NCBI GenBank assembly: GCA_002633025.1
Contig: NMRB01000176.1
Span: forward strand, 63,377 to 127,376
Direction of reading: 5' to 3'
Source of the DNA: Notospermus geniculatus
Taxonomy: Eukaryota; Nemertea; Pilidiophora; Heteronemertea; Lineidae
Length of the DNA: 64,000 nt
A program made the position numbers and the translations under genes. The notes beneath the pieces were generated by a model, which was not told the origin of the DNA, searched no databases, and was given only the letters and a program-made list of their open reading frames with translations. Numbering within the stretch: the stretch's first letter is position 1; each line of letters starts with the position of its first letter. Positions 12,225-24,005 of this stretch are shown here, piece by piece.

Positions 12225-13020
12225 TAAACCAGCGGATTCCTGTAGTCAAAATGAAAGAGAAATGTTTCTGCCCACGGGAAATTTAAAAGCTGGATCAATA
12301 ATGAACGATCAACTTGCTCTGCTGATCAGTTGTTTTGGACGCCAACTCAATGACCTTCGCCAAGTATCAAGTTTCGAGTCAGTCTGATCGGATATCCGAT
12401 CGGGCTGTTCGGGGACTTGACCCAAAAAATCAATCAGTTCTCGGGATCCGAGACCAGCCACCCATTACTCATTAGGTGAACATGTCCTAACCAAAACATC
12501 GCCCTTTGCTATCCCTATGCAGCCCACGCTACATGACTGCTTGACAACTGCTAAGATCGAAATGACAAGATTCACTGTATCCACCGGCGGCCGACCGTGC
12601 GCAGAATGTATACGATGCCATTCTGCGTCAAGATGGGTCCGTATGGTGTTGGCTTGCCTGGCCACGAAGGGTATTAGTGTCACTTTATATCATGAGAAGG
12701 TTGTATAAGGTGGTAAATGATGTTGATTGCTTAATATATGATTTTGCACCCAGAGCAGGCTTTGATGAAGAAATATGGAACAACTTCTACTGGCCTAAGG
12801 AATGGCACCAACTTGAGGACCGGCTGGTTCCACAGGGGATTCACACTTAACAAGGTAAGCGTGCGATGCAGCACCTACTCTCTGGGACGTGCTGCCTCTT
12901 CGGCTGAAGGCATTTCCCTTGGTGGAGTTTTGAACGTCATTTGAAGGCAGAGCTTCAACAAGCATTTTAGGTCACTGACTTTATATCATTGTGTTCTTTT
13001 TCTTCTTAAACTTCTTTACT
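12225..13020. other. Gene-free stretch
   Basis: Frames at 12465-12683 and 12738-12944 are short and carry no recognisable domain. AACAAGGTAAGC near 12850 looks like a splice donor, but I found no partner acceptor or upstream coding match. Confidence 0.35.
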
Positions 13021-13147
13021 GAGTAGCACCGGACTCCAGTTTGAGTAGCACCAGACGCAAGTAGTATCAGGACAGGAGTACAGCACAAGATCGAATTACG
13101 TCTGACAAGAATTGCATCACGTTGGAGATACATGCACGTCGGAACGG

Positions 13148-13426
13148 GCTTGATACCACACAAGAAGTAGCAACAACCTCCGACAGGGGTTTGCACCAGA
13201 CAGAAGTAGCACCAAGCTCCGATAGATCTTTGCGCCAGACAGAAGTAGCACAAATAACCAAGAGGTATTTGCATCAGACAGACGTAGCACCGACCTCCGA
13301 TAGGGTTTTACACCAGACAGAAGTAGCACCAACCTCCGTCATTAATTTGCATCACACAGAAGTAGCACAAATCTCCGACTTGGGTTTCCACCAAAGAGAA
13401 GTAGCACCAACCAACCTCCGACAGGA
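13148..13426. repeat. 39-bp minisatellite, open in several frames
   Basis: About seven imperfect units of 39 bp share the core CAGAAGTAGCACCAACCTCC. Because the period is a multiple of three, a frame on the + strand stays open as a 13-residue repeat with consensus LHQTEVAPTSDRx, and frames on the - strand stay open too. Weaker units extend left to about 13020. No start context, signal peptide or neighbouring exon supports a protein, so I annotate DNA repeats only. Confidence 0.85.
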
Positions 13427-14066
13427 TGCACAGAACCGATGATCACTGGGTGGGAACAATGTTTGTGTGGAATTTCCACAACGTAACCGAAACGTAAAAA
13501 TTGTCGAAGTGATCTACCTAATGAATGGCTAATGTCATCGGGACGTAACTGTATGTCTTTGCATATCGACAATGTAATACGAATAAACTGTACAAACATA
13601 CTTTACAAGTGTAAATGGAATAGTGTAATAGATCTAGTCGATTAGTATTGTACATGCGTTAAGTGTGAAAACCAACAAAGACACTCATAGTGTACGTACT
13701 AACTGCTAAAAGCCTCCCTATATTTGTACCTGGTCGCCGTATTTGACGTCCAAATCGTCTTACCGACGTCACACAGACAGAAAACAGTACGAGCAGTTTG
13801 AAAGCTATCTGTTACTTCAAATCATAACACGCTGACACCAATAGGCTTTAAGTGACTCGCTTTGTAACGAAATACAAGAACTAACCACTTGACTTATGAC
13901 TTAGGGAGACACTTTGTCAAAATATTGGAATAATATTCGCACCTCCTCCATGTCCTCGTAAGTGGTGGGGCGCACCAGTTTTTCTCAAGAAACAAAACAG
14001 TGAGTGCGCCTCTTTCTGATTTTTTTCGAAGTACATGTACTTTTATTCCAGTCATATCCATAAAGG

Positions 14067-14485
14067 TCTGTGTACACTGGCAGCATTTTCGCAACATCTG
14101 AAAAACATTCCTACGCAAACATGATCTTTTGTCCCTGTATACACTTAACTGGCCAAATATCCAAAATAGAAGCACAAAAAACGACACACAAAATGATAGT
14201 AAACATAAAGTCGTCTCCGAATTTCGCACATTTTCGACCCCAATCGGGGTCTTCCTCAGGCACTTTCTAGTAGAGATTACAGAAAAGACTGAGCTGGATC
14301 CCAATTGTAGATCTAAATTATCCTGTACACCCAGTGTACAGGACCCAGTACACTGGCCAAAGAATTTATAGCAACATTGGAACAACATGTTGGGAGCTCT
14401 TTTCCCCTATAGACGTCTACACAGCAGTAGACAACATTTGTCTAACAAGGTGTTGTTACTCTGAATGTTGGAAAGGTGTTGGACC
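14067..14485 (-). mobile_element. MITE copy with a nested insertion
   Basis: The outer parts match the common MITE (14067-14145 and 14346-14485, with TGTGTACACTGGCAGC, CAACATGTTGGGAGC and TGTTGTTACTCTGAATGTTG). About 200 bp between them is foreign and ends near repeated ACTGGCCAAA at 14151 and 14350. The insert contains the hairpin GACCCCAATCGGGGTC, also seen in related form near 6299. Confidence 0.65.
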
Positions 14486-15121
14486 AGGAGCTTATAGCAG
14501 AGAGGCTATTACTACTATCAGGTTTAACAAAACGATTGTACCGTTACGGTGCTTTTATCATGGTGTGAAGGGACAGTGCTCGTTGGAATAAATGTCCCAG
14601 GTACAATAGTCCATGTCCTATATGCATCAAATGTGAAAACATACGCTACCCATGTACCCGGGTATACAGGTACACGAATGACGTTTCCGCTTCACACAAG
14701 AGCCATTGATGGAATCTCGCAGGCTGACTCTGAAACATCAAATGGTCCAATATTCATTTGATGGCTAACATTCATTCAGATCCTCTCGGATATTTCATCA
14801 ATATTTTTACTAGCGACACGTGTGCACGTTCATTGTGGCGCTCGAATGATGTAGAACGCAATAATACGACAGCAATTGAATGCGTGCCGTCAAGATTTTT
14901 CGCCAATTAGAAATGCTTGTATGACGGTTATTAAAAGGTTGAACCTGGCCCGCTCTTTGCTACCATTTCCGTATTCTTTGACGTAAAATATTCCTCGTAC
15001 TTCACTGATTTATTGGAAGCGTGTTCAAGTAGGTCCATCTTTTGAAAGATGTCTCCTGTAGTGAAAATACTATCGTACGTACAGTTGGTGTTCTTACCGA
15101 CGACAGAGAGCTATCTCCCAA

Positions 15122-15342
15122 ACGGTTTGTTTACACTGGCAACATTTTTCCAACATTGACAGTGACAACACCTTGTTGGACACATGTTGTCTAGTGTGTA
15201 CCACCGACAGGGAAGGGTTTTCCAACATGTTGTTCAAATGTTGCTATTAAATTTGTTGGCCAGCGTATACAGGGTCACAAGATCATACTGCTCCAAAGAA
15301 TGTTGTTCGAATGTTGGAAAAATGTTGTCACTGTACACGCCT
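15122..15342 (+). mobile_element. Near-complete MITE copy
   Basis: This is one of the best copies. The left end is TTTACACTGGCAACATTTTT, then CTTGTTGGACACATG, CAACATGTTGTTCAAATG, TATACAGGGTCACAAGATC, and the right end GTTGGAAAAATGTTGTCACT followed by GTACAC. Left and right ends are inverted repeats of about 34 bp. There is no open frame of note. Confidence 0.85.
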
Positions 15343-15451
15343 TTCTATTTAGGTTGCCACAGAGACACGTTTGGACCACCCTGTAGAGTTCCTTTAGATG
15401 GTGACGAAGTTACATCGTGGACACAAGAAGTGTCTCCACGGTGTACCTATA
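15343..15451 (+). other. Possible captured exon-like segment between MITE pieces
   Basis: A pyrimidine-rich run ending in TAG near 15353 is followed by an open segment encoding GCHRDTFGPPCRVPLDGDEV and about 14 more residues. It is sandwiched between a MITE copy and a MITE fragment, much as the histone-like tail is at 10540. I do not recognise the peptide, and the splice-like look may be chance. Confidence 0.25.
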
Positions 15452-15542
15452 CACTGCAGGGTCAACAGATCGTCATGATCGTGGTGCTAAGACATGTTAG
15501 TTCCATTGATGTTGGAAAAATGTTGCCAGTGTACACAGACCT
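15452..15542 (+). mobile_element. MITE right-end fragment
   Basis: It runs from TATACACTGCAGGGTCAACA to GTTGGAAAAATGTTGCCAGT and then GTACACAGACC, matching only the right end of the common MITE. Confidence 0.7.
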
Positions 15543-16066
15543 GAAGAGATGGCAGCACAGCGTAGACGCTGTGGGACGAACATGACTGACAACTTTTGCT
15601 TTCAAGAGGTAACTAATTTGCAATGAAAAAGATGGGTTAATTAAGATGGCTCAACAGGTTACCTGTTCGAAATCGAACTAGCTTCCACGTGGTCACCCAC
15701 AAAGATTACCTTTCAAGTGTAATTAGTACCACCTTCTCTTTGAGACGTATCTCGACAAAGATAAATTTGTGAGTACAGGTGTGACCAGGTTTTTGCTCTC
15801 GAAACTCCCGTATGGGGTGCTTCAAGGAGAGAACCGTCTTACCACCTTACGCTTCTAGTGGGCGAATCGCTAGCAAAAGAAAAAAGCGAAAGAAAGCATA
15901 TCCTTTTGCATGGCAATTCCGTGGGTAACCTTGTTTTTGAAAGGTAACTCCGTTACCGTGACTAAAGAGAGTGTGGGCGATAAAGGAATGGCTGCCTTGC
16001 GTGGGAAAGATGTCAAATGATGGCGACCCTTCTTCTACTCTGACAGGTATGACAAGGAACCTAGAA

Positions 16067-16282
16067 CCCGTCGGCACTGCCAAAGGCAAGACGCTTTTAC
16101 CTTTGAAACAAATTCAACGACAGCAGCAAAACTGCCTAGATACATCTGCGTCTGTGCCCTTACTGCCGACGTTCCCCGTCGGCACTGCCAAAGGCAAGAC
16201 GCTTTTACCTTTGAAACAAATTCAACGACAGCAGCAAAACTGCCTAGATACATCTGCGTCTGTGCCCTTACTGCCGACGTTC
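16067..16282. repeat. Exact 108-bp tandem duplication
   Basis: Positions 16067-16174 and 16175-16282 appear identical, beginning CCCGTCGGCACTGCC. The period equals 36 codons, so a + strand frame (15971-16348) reads through both copies. Identity implies a very recent duplication or an assembly error. I do not recognise the encoded peptide and do not call it a gene. Confidence 0.9.
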
Positions 16283-16798
16283 CCCAACAATGTCATGTAC
16301 ATGTATCAACATCATATCAGTAAGCAGCGATTTGGCGTTAGAACGTAATGGTCATCATCTAAACCAAATGTGTTCTCCTAAAAATACATCCTTTCCATTA
16401 TTTTGCACGAAACACATTTCCTTCCTCACATACGGCAGTGAACATATCCCAGTTTGGCTTCTACGGCTTCTAGAATGAAATTCATCTCATATTACTTTTC
16501 CAGCCCGGAAGAACGGACTGTGAGCCTTTGGTGGTAATAATACAGAGGCGCCGGATCCTGGTTAGGGAACACTAGGGTGCCTTGCAAGGAACAGGTCATA
16601 ATGGGACGCTCAGTCTTTTCCTACACGTATTTCAATCCTTTCATGAAAAGCGATCTCTATTCCTACTGTATAGATTTTATCAAATCTCAAGCCTAAGTTA
16701 ACTTCATGGAAAACAAAGCCGTAAAACCACTTTGAGATTAGGCCACGTTTGACTGAATGTGCGTTCCACTTCAACTTCTCTAAACGTCAGTATGCTGA

Positions 16799-17003
16799 AG
16801 GTCTGTGTATATTAGGCAATATTTTTCCAACATTCAGAGCAACACCTTGTTAGACAAATGTTGTCTAGTGTGTACAGGGGAAATGGATTTTCCAACATGT
16901 TTCGATGTTGCTGTAATTTGTTGCTCAGTGAATACAGGTTTAAGTTCGTGTTGCTCAGAAATGTTTTCAAATGTTGAAAACGTGTCGCAAGTACACAGAG
17001 CGT
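16799..17003 (+). mobile_element. MITE copy, same family
   Basis: It starts AAGGTCTGTGTATATTAGGC and contains CAACACCTTGTTAGAC, AAATGTTGTCTAGTG and TTTTCCAACATG. It ends near GTCGCAAGTACACAGAGC. Confidence 0.8.
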
Positions 17004-17154
17004 AACTGAATTTAATACTAGAACTTTGGGACATCATGAGTAAATGAAATGGCCAGGGCCATTGTGCTCACCTCTGTGACAGAGTATGAAGTGTGAGTAG
17101 CCTGGTGATACACTGAATGGTGAAGGATTAGTGCAGAAACATCATAACATTTAC

Positions 17155-17389
17155 TACCGATGAGATATGGCGAAAGTCAATTTTTCAAGATGGCCGCCTG
17201 GCAGCCATGTTGAAGTCCAATCGAACCGAAATTTGGCATATAAGTAGACGGTACCAAGACACATATTTAGGCACGGTTAAAGCATCCTAGCTCCCACTAT
17301 TTATGAGGTGTGGGTCGAAGTCCATTTTTCAAGATGGCTCCCTGGCGGCCATATTTGACGTCGAATCTGACTGAAATTTACCATATATN
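17155..17389. repeat. Dispersed AAGATGGCNNCCTGGCGGCCAT-type repeat
   Basis: Two related blocks about 150 bp apart contain TTTTTCAAGATGG, a CCTGGCNGCCAT core, and then a GACGTCGAATCTGACTG or GTCCAATCGAACCGA tail. A similar theme recurs in tandem at 43257-43800. One ambiguous base sits at 17389. Confidence 0.5.
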
Positions 17390-17580
17390 AATCAATAATG
17401 GTGTCTGTTGGTCCTTTTATTGAAGTCCAGATCCGAATACAATAAAGCGTGAAATTTTGATGAAATTTGATGTCGTTGATATTGCTTGAACCTGAACTTC
17501 AAAAAAATCATAGTACCTATGAAAAATTTTACCGTGTACGATGGGCAAAGGAAGATAAACTTTTAGCGATTGCACGTTAA

Positions 17581-17789
17581 AGGACCACAGATTTGCCACT
17601 TTTTCTCGACAGCCGGCACCACCGCGCCACTCTCCAACCCAGGGACTAACTATGTTGTCGGCGAATTGACCCGATTTACTACGTAATGTACATTTTGTAA
17701 TGCATTTTGTAGTTTGTCTTACTGCCGCTAGGTGGCTCCCTCTACGTCGGCAGTCAAATAACACGTTTGAGATCCAATACCGTGCTCCT
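17581..17789. mobile_element. MITE flanked by TTAA
   Basis: TTAA lies on both sides (17577-17580 and 17790-17793). The inner ends AGGACCACAG and its near complement CCGTGCTCCT are imperfect inverted repeats. TTAA duplication suggests a piggyBac-type origin; the assignment is inferred. A long open frame on the - strand crosses it but has no recognisable domain. Confidence 0.55.
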
Positions 17790-17793
17790 TTAA

Positions 17794-18810
17794 GCAACTA
17801 AAAGCAAAAGCCAATGAATTTGTACGCAACAACGACTGTTTAACTACCGGTACTGAAGATGTTGAAATATTCTTCTGAAATCTTTCACCTAAACGTTACC
17901 AACAACTAAATGTTTTCATGAGAATCCGAAAGGAAAACGTCATCAGTTCAGCCAAGTAGACAGAACGAGTTAACAACAACGTGGGATTTTTTCACCGAAG
18001 CAATTACCAGGTGCGGTTACGGCCACGCTTTCACCAACCTCGTGGCGTCTCAAGTGTTAGGTAAGGTGCAACTCGTAATGTTTTTGTTTACTAAGATAAA
18101 ATAATGTGAACTAGGAAGATATGTTCGAAGTTTGTGTATAAATTCTCGAATTCCACCAGGTGAAATTCGTAAATCGGATTTTCAACTCGGGATATCCTTT
18201 CAACCCATACATTTACACATCAATATTCCCAGTTTGGTTTTGCTTTTTATTCACTGATCATATATACTGCCGGTATACCCTGTAATCGTCTTTAAATTTC
18301 ACCTACAAATACTTTAGCCCGCCCTCGGCAGTTGAGGTAAATTGGATAGAAAAAACGATTCCTCTGAAGATGATGTTAACTAAGTTGTGAAGTCGGAGGA
18401 AAATTCTTGAAATGATAAGCGCGTATAGGTAGGTACATGTAGAGTTGGTTATCCATACAGCCATATTTTGGAATAATAAAGGATTTTAGGTTAAACGAGC
18501 GGTGTTTCCCACTGGTTTTGTATAGAACGTTGCAAAGTTCTGGTGTGGCACTGAAGAACCCTATGGGACATTCCTATGAGTTGTGTATTTTTGCTTCATG
18601 ACGGTTTTGTAATGAGATGTTGTGTACGATCAGGCTACACCAACATATTGATCAAACTTTTGCAAATGAAATTTGATAGGCTTATGCCAACAAATTTTAA
18701 TCAGCCATGACTATCTGTGAGCGAACATGAAGTTGGAAGGGTCTGGAATGAAACTAAAAAAAGTCGACAACAACATCAAACAAAAACACACAAAAACAAC
18801 ACGAAAGGAA
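17794..18810. other. Gene-free stretch
   Basis: I see no coding signal, repeat or structure that I can support here. Confidence 0.4.
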
Positions 18811-19071
18811 CAAGGGAATAAGAAATAAAAGTGGAAAATAAGAAGTGGGAAATTTTGCACTTTTGCGCGAATTTTTCAATTTCTCAAATTGGGAGAAAAT
18901 ATTTTTCCATTTTGAGAAATATCGCCTGAAAAATCAGACAAAACGTTACGTAATTTTAAGAACATTTCTCAAAATGGGGAAAAATTCTCACAATTGGAGA
19001 AATTGAAAAATTCGCGCAAAATTCCAAAATTTCCCACTTCTTATTTTCCACTTTTGTTTCTCACTCCCTTG
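18811..19071. mobile_element. Large foldback element
   Basis: The arms begin CAAGGGA and end TCCCTTG, with long inner complementarity (AAAAGTGGAAAATAAGAAGT with its complement, then GCGCGAATTTTTCAATTTC with its complement). The unpaired centre is short. It is non-coding. Confidence 0.85.
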
Positions 19072-19237
19072 AACGCTTTTCTGTTACCAAAATCAGCGAT
19101 CCTGTAAGCTGGACTTAGGGCGAAGGAAACATGGAAGTAGCCGCCGATGTAATACTCCTGGTGCATTAATATTGGGCTGTCATGTAGATTATTTGGCGTA
19201 ATTGATAAGTTACAGGTACCAACAGGAGCATTCAGAA

Positions 19238-19714
19238 GGTCTGCGTACACTGACAACAATTTTCCAACATTCGAGAGTGACGACACCTTGTTAGACAAAT
19301 GTTGTCTAAAATGTACGAACGGGGATAAAGGTTTTCCAACATTTGAAAACCTTGCTCTGAATAGTTGTTCAGTATACACTCTTAGCCAAAAAGGTTCTTT
19401 AGGGGTTCTTTGCGCCACACCAGAGGAACCCCAAGGTTCTATATAGAACCTTCTGTAAAGAACCCGAGGGGGTTCCATATAGAACCTTTCTGTCGCCAAA
19501 GAACCCATAAAGGTTCCAGGTAGAACCTTTTTCTGAGGGAAAGGTTCTATATGGAACCTCTAGGGGTTCTTAAACAACCCGAGGGTTCTTAAATCAGAGG
19601 ATTCTCCTGGTGTTGCACCAACGAACCATTTCGGCTAAGAGTGTACAGGGTCAAAAGATCGTGTTACTCACAAAAAATGTTGTTCGATTTTGGAAAACTG
19701 TTGCCATTACAGCA
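19238..19714 (+). mobile_element. MITE copy carrying a nested MITE
   Basis: The outer element starts GGTCTGCGTACACTGACAAC and ends near GGAAAACTGTTGCCATTAC. Its interior is interrupted at a TA (19375-19376) and resumes at 19644 with TACAGGGTCAAAAGATCG. This gives clear relative ages: the host copy existed before the insertion. Confidence 0.85.
19377..19643. mobile_element. Nested TA-flanked MITE rich in GGTTCTATATAGAACC
   Basis: The terminal inverted repeats CACTCTTAGCC and GGCTAAGAGTG bound 267 bp and are flanked by TA on both sides, as for Tc1/mariner-type elements. The interior is an array of self-complementary GGTTCTATATAGAACC and AAGGTTCTTTAGG words. No transposase remains. Confidence 0.9.
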
Positions 19715-19859
19715 ACTATACGCTAGGGTAGGTTCAAAGGAAAGCGACTTCAATCAGCTCTGGTTCCTTCGGGTAATTGTACGGCGGGACATTGGCATGC
19801 GGAAAAAATTGCTGATCTACACAGGAGCCGCAGCGGGCCTGAATTGACTATGCCGACGT

Positions 19860-20160
19860 GACCGAGGAACTCCTGAAGCTCGCCAAGGCTACCGAAAAGG
19901 CATGATTTTTTTACTTACATTTGTTCAGAAATCCCACGAAAAACACAACAGCAAGCGCCTGAATCGAGTACGGATACATCCTTGTTTTTCTATCATCAAC
20001 AGGAGTAAATCCACTTATCGGATTTGAAGTCAAAAAGTAACCAAATGGCTACGAAGCTGTTCAAAAACTACAACGAGGATTTGCCATGTGCGCTGAAGCG
20101 TTCGTATTCCTCTGAAAAACGCAGTTCATCCTTCGCGGGCCGAGCACTAACGGCATAATG
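19860..20160 (+). other. Unrecognised short open frames
   Basis: Two short coding-looking runs are visible: YADVTEELLKLAKATEKA near 19851-19904, and a 37-codon frame from ATG at 20045 to TAA. Neither matches a family I recognise, and I found no joining splice sites. They may be chance or gene fragments. Confidence 0.2.
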
Positions 20161-20380
20161 AAGGTTGAGAACTCCTAGTTGTATACTTATGAATTGATTG
20201 GCTGAGGGGTCGCGGTACTGACGTCATGCACCTGGCGCCTGATACCGTTGAGTTCATAAAAGCTTCAGCGACGAGATCTGACTGTTCACGCTGACGGAGT
20301 GATTTGAGGGATTCGGGTTGTCAGGGGTTTTGTGGAAAGCGTTATCGGCAGATAATCGCAGTTTGAGGCACGGCATCAAG

Positions 20381-20580
20381 GTCTGCGTACACTGGCAACA
20401 TTTTCCCAACATTAAGAGCAACAACACCTTGTTGGACAAATGTTGTCTAATCTGTACGGGGAAAAGAGTTTTTCCAGCACGTTGTTAAAATGTTGCTGTA
20501 TTTTGTTGGCGGTGTATACAATGTCAAATGACCGTGTTGCTCGGGAACATTGTTCAAATGATGCTGCCAGTGTACACACA
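20381..20580 (+). mobile_element. Near-complete MITE copy
   Basis: It starts GGTCTGCGTACACTGGCAAC and contains CAACAACACCTTGTTGGAC and AAATGTTGTCTAATC. It ends GATGCTGCCAGTGTACACAC. Confidence 0.85.
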
Positions 20581-20783
20581 GTTTTTCGCTGATGCTGACA
20601 GCTCGGTTTTTCGTTGCAGGTGGACTGAAGCGTGATTTGTGAGAACAGAGAAGTATAGAGTCACACTCAGCTGGTGGACTACGTGTTGTCACGTGCCCCA
20701 AACGGTGACATTGTGATGATGATCAACTCACCTTTGCTTACACATAGCTGGGCTGTGCAGGGATAGTTTGAAACAGACGTATG

Positions 20784-21064
20784 CACTGTTAGAAAAAACA
20801 GAAGATTTTACAGAAAATTCCTGCAGCAGAGTTTCAGGACGTGATCTGTAAAATTACAGACTCAAATAAATGCTAACAGAGACTTGACTGGAGGCTGACC
20901 AAATTATATTTTCATACGTTCTCAGAAAGCATCATTCTGGACAGTCCAATTGAGTCCAAACAATACAGGAAAACATAAATCACACCACATGTAAATTTAC
21001 AGAAGTTCCTGAAACTCTGCTGCAGGCAATTTCTGTAAAAATATTACAAAAATTTCTAACAGTG
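20784..21064. mobile_element. MITE with CACTGTTAGAAA ends
   Basis: It has long inverted ends: CACTGTTAGAAAAAACAG with TTCTAACAGTG, and then TTTACAGAAAATTCCTGCAG with its complement. It is 281 bp and non-coding. Confidence 0.85.
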
Positions 21065-23840
21065 TGGGAGATATTCGGGATACGATGCGAATTGCGTACG
21101 GCAGTGTAGAACGCGCCGATCCCTTCCCAGCAGATTGTTTCAGTGATGTTATCCCATCAACAGCAACCTACAGTGCTCCAAAGTCTTTGTTGATAATGTA
21201 GGAAGAAACCAACTGAGCCAGTGACTGCTGAAACCCGAGTAAAATTCATTCAACAATTTTCAAACAAAGAGGGTTTAAGATACCAACATTTCCATCGTCT
21301 CTAAACTTGTACAATGTACAATGTACTGTTCATCCATTACCGAGAACATGTCGCATATATTTTTCCTTCTTTTTTTGTTCAAGGAAAGACGTTTCAACAT
21401 TTACTTTTTAATTACAACCACTGTGTACAATAAGACAAAATAAAAAAATCCTGAAATTGACGAACCTGGCGATGAAAAGACCGCCTCAGCAGAATATACT
21501 CGCAACAAGATGCTGTTTTTTTTTCTAAAGGATGTTGGTTTTGATGTCTATGACATTTTGAAGGAAGGATTGACGGTTGCGGTAGAGCGATGACTTCGAC
21601 GGTAGAGAAAAGATCATTAAAATATCAACAAGCATGCCTCACCAGGAAGAGAAAGTGGTTACCAGTAGAGGAAGATGAACTTTATCAACTCTAGACAAAG
21701 AAATATGGTTTGAGACCTTTTGTTATGCCTGGGGCCGGCCATCAATCACAAACATTATTGCGATGAATTCATTTTAAGTAAAGGGGCTGTTCACTTTCGG
21801 AACTATTTTCCCAACTAATTTTGCATTATGTTGCAGTTGTTTGATTTTCATGATAGCTTCAGGTATAATATTTAACGATGTGAACTACACAATCATGAAA
21901 GAAAAATGTGTCATAAGTTTCATTAATTAGGAAAACAAAGACTATTTGCAAAATGTCCAAAATCAGCATGAAAACAGTGAACTTATTCCCTAATGTTTGT
22001 TGCACTGGGAGAGTAATGGTATTATTTATCATTCATCGAAAAATCATTACTAAACATATTGGTTTTGCTGAAATGTTTGCATAAAATGTGTGATTTTCTT
22101 CATTTCTGGACCCCTATTTAAGTGGGGGCAGAACAGAACAGCACATCTAGGCCTGTCAGATTTGAATGGAATGCTGTGGTAAAGATTATGNNNNNNNNNN
22201 NNNNNNNNNNNNNNNNNNNNNNNNNCAATGATGCCTGAATTATGATCGATTTTGTAGTTTTGTCGCTATCGACATTCGGTATCAGTGTAAAGATCCACAG
22301 CCAACAGTTTCACATAAGTATAGTTGAAATAGGCAGTCTGGCGTACATTTGCAATCATGAAAAAATAAAGTTAATGTTAGTGTTGCCGTTAACGGGACGA
22401 TCTCTTAAACTCTCTATTGTCTCAGTAAATAATAAAAAACATTAACATTACTGCAGTACACCCAGCGACGATGGGAAGGTTCTCTTTATAGAGTTAATCG
22501 ACGGCGAAGGAGCGTTGAGTTCAAAGTAATATCATCTCTCCCAAAATTGGCTCCAAATCACCCAGGATTCCTTTCGTCTCCAGAGACTAATGAAATACTT
22601 GTTGTGTGCAATTTTGGTTTTATTCCATTAAGTCGTTCGAGCTAAAAACGTGACAGAAACATTTTATTGAGATGATAATTAATGGGCGATCCCCGATCGT
22701 TCTTTCGACCTTGACCCACATAACTACACCATCTTCTTTGTGTGACCTTCACCTTCCGTCAGTGTATCTGACCTTCACCTCTCAACTGCACGTTCCGAGT
22801 GAAGTGTGATACTAAATAAACCGGACGAACCATTTTTTTCGAATTCCCCACTGCAGTCTCTAAATTTCTCTTGACTGACCAACACCACCCAACGCATTCA
22901 GGGCTTTAACACAAATTTAATAGCACGATTTCTTGCCCGCTTTTTGCTCCTTTAAGTACAGCTCTTTTCAGACGTAGTTTGTGAGACTATCAGTTATAAG
23001 ATATGCATCACACCAAAAATAGATCTATTTTTGATCATACATATGTTTGCAACCATTCTGTACATAACCTGATATCCACTCTCATCTTTCGATCGCATGC
23101 TCCCTCATATCGTACAGACTTACCAAACGACAGAGCTGACTGAGAAATTCTCCCCTTTAAATGCAAATAGCAGAATGATGGTCAATAAACCATAATAGGT
23201 ATCTGTATTATGACCTTATAAGAATAAGACTAGAATAATTTAGGGAAATAAAAACCATTTGGCTCTTGTTCTCTGGCTAATCACGGCCTGGACAAGCAAT
23301 TTCTCCACATTTAGTGTCTGTGAGGTGCCAAGGGGGGCACTTTGCTAGAGTCTGCCGGGCCATTCGCGGTCTTGCCTATTTTGGCGAATTCACACAGGGA
23401 CAATACCCCAGGATATATCATCGAGTCACTTTACACTTAATTTGGTGGTTGATTATATCATTTTTCGCTGGTTATTAGGTGCGATAGCACAGCAGTTGTA
23501 TTATAATTTAAATTTTTAGATTGGCTTCTTGCGTTTTGGTGACTGTGTCTTAACAGACAAGAGATGTTTCTAATGTATGAAAGGCACTTCCTTTTCCATG
23601 TCAGCGCCGCCTACAGGCCGAACTTATTAACTACTGACTGATCGTTTTCGCTGTAAATAAGAGGAGGTAAGTGGTCATCTCCCTAACGGTATCACTACAT
23701 GTAATGTTAGGTGATAGCTTGTGTTGAAAACAATAGCGCTAACGTTAGTGTTACCGTTACTGAACTCTCTATTGTAACATTCATCCTCATCATCAAGAAA
23801 AGCAGGCCCATTATGCCCTGGCTGTTGTCCAGATGACATT
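21065..23840. other. Gene-free, AT-rich stretch
   Basis: I see no supported coding region. A 35-base assembly gap lies at 22191-22225. The rest lacks recognisable repeats. Confidence 0.45.
22191..22225. other. Assembly gap (35 N)
   Basis: A run of N. No statement can be made about the missing sequence. Confidence 1.
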
Positions 23841-23958
23841 GGCCCGTATTCTAGAAGCCTCCTTAACTCTAAGGTCCACTTTAAGCTTTTGTATTCTGCC
23901 CTGAAAACAATAGATAAAGGTCAACCTTAGAGTTAAGGGAGCTTCTAGAATATGGCCC
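23841..23958. mobile_element. MITE with GGCCC termini
   Basis: The ends GGCCCGTATTCTAGAAGC and GCTTCTAGAATATGGCCC are inverted, with further pairing of TTAACTCTAAGGT and ACCTTAGAGTTAA. It is about 118 bp and non-coding. Confidence 0.8.
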
Positions 23959-23980
23959 TTTGTCTTGAAGTATTAAGCTG

Positions 23981-24005
23981 CGTGTACACTGGCACAACAT
24001 TTTTC
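23981..24005 (+). mobile_element. MITE left-end remnant
   Basis: GCGTGTACACTGGCACAACA followed by TTTTTC is the left end of the common MITE. It directly abuts the retrotransposon fragment that follows, so that fragment probably landed in a MITE copy. Confidence 0.7.

Noticed and set aside
13148-13426. CRISPR array
   Set aside because: Repeats are imperfect and contiguous, with no unique spacers, and the window is from an animal genome.
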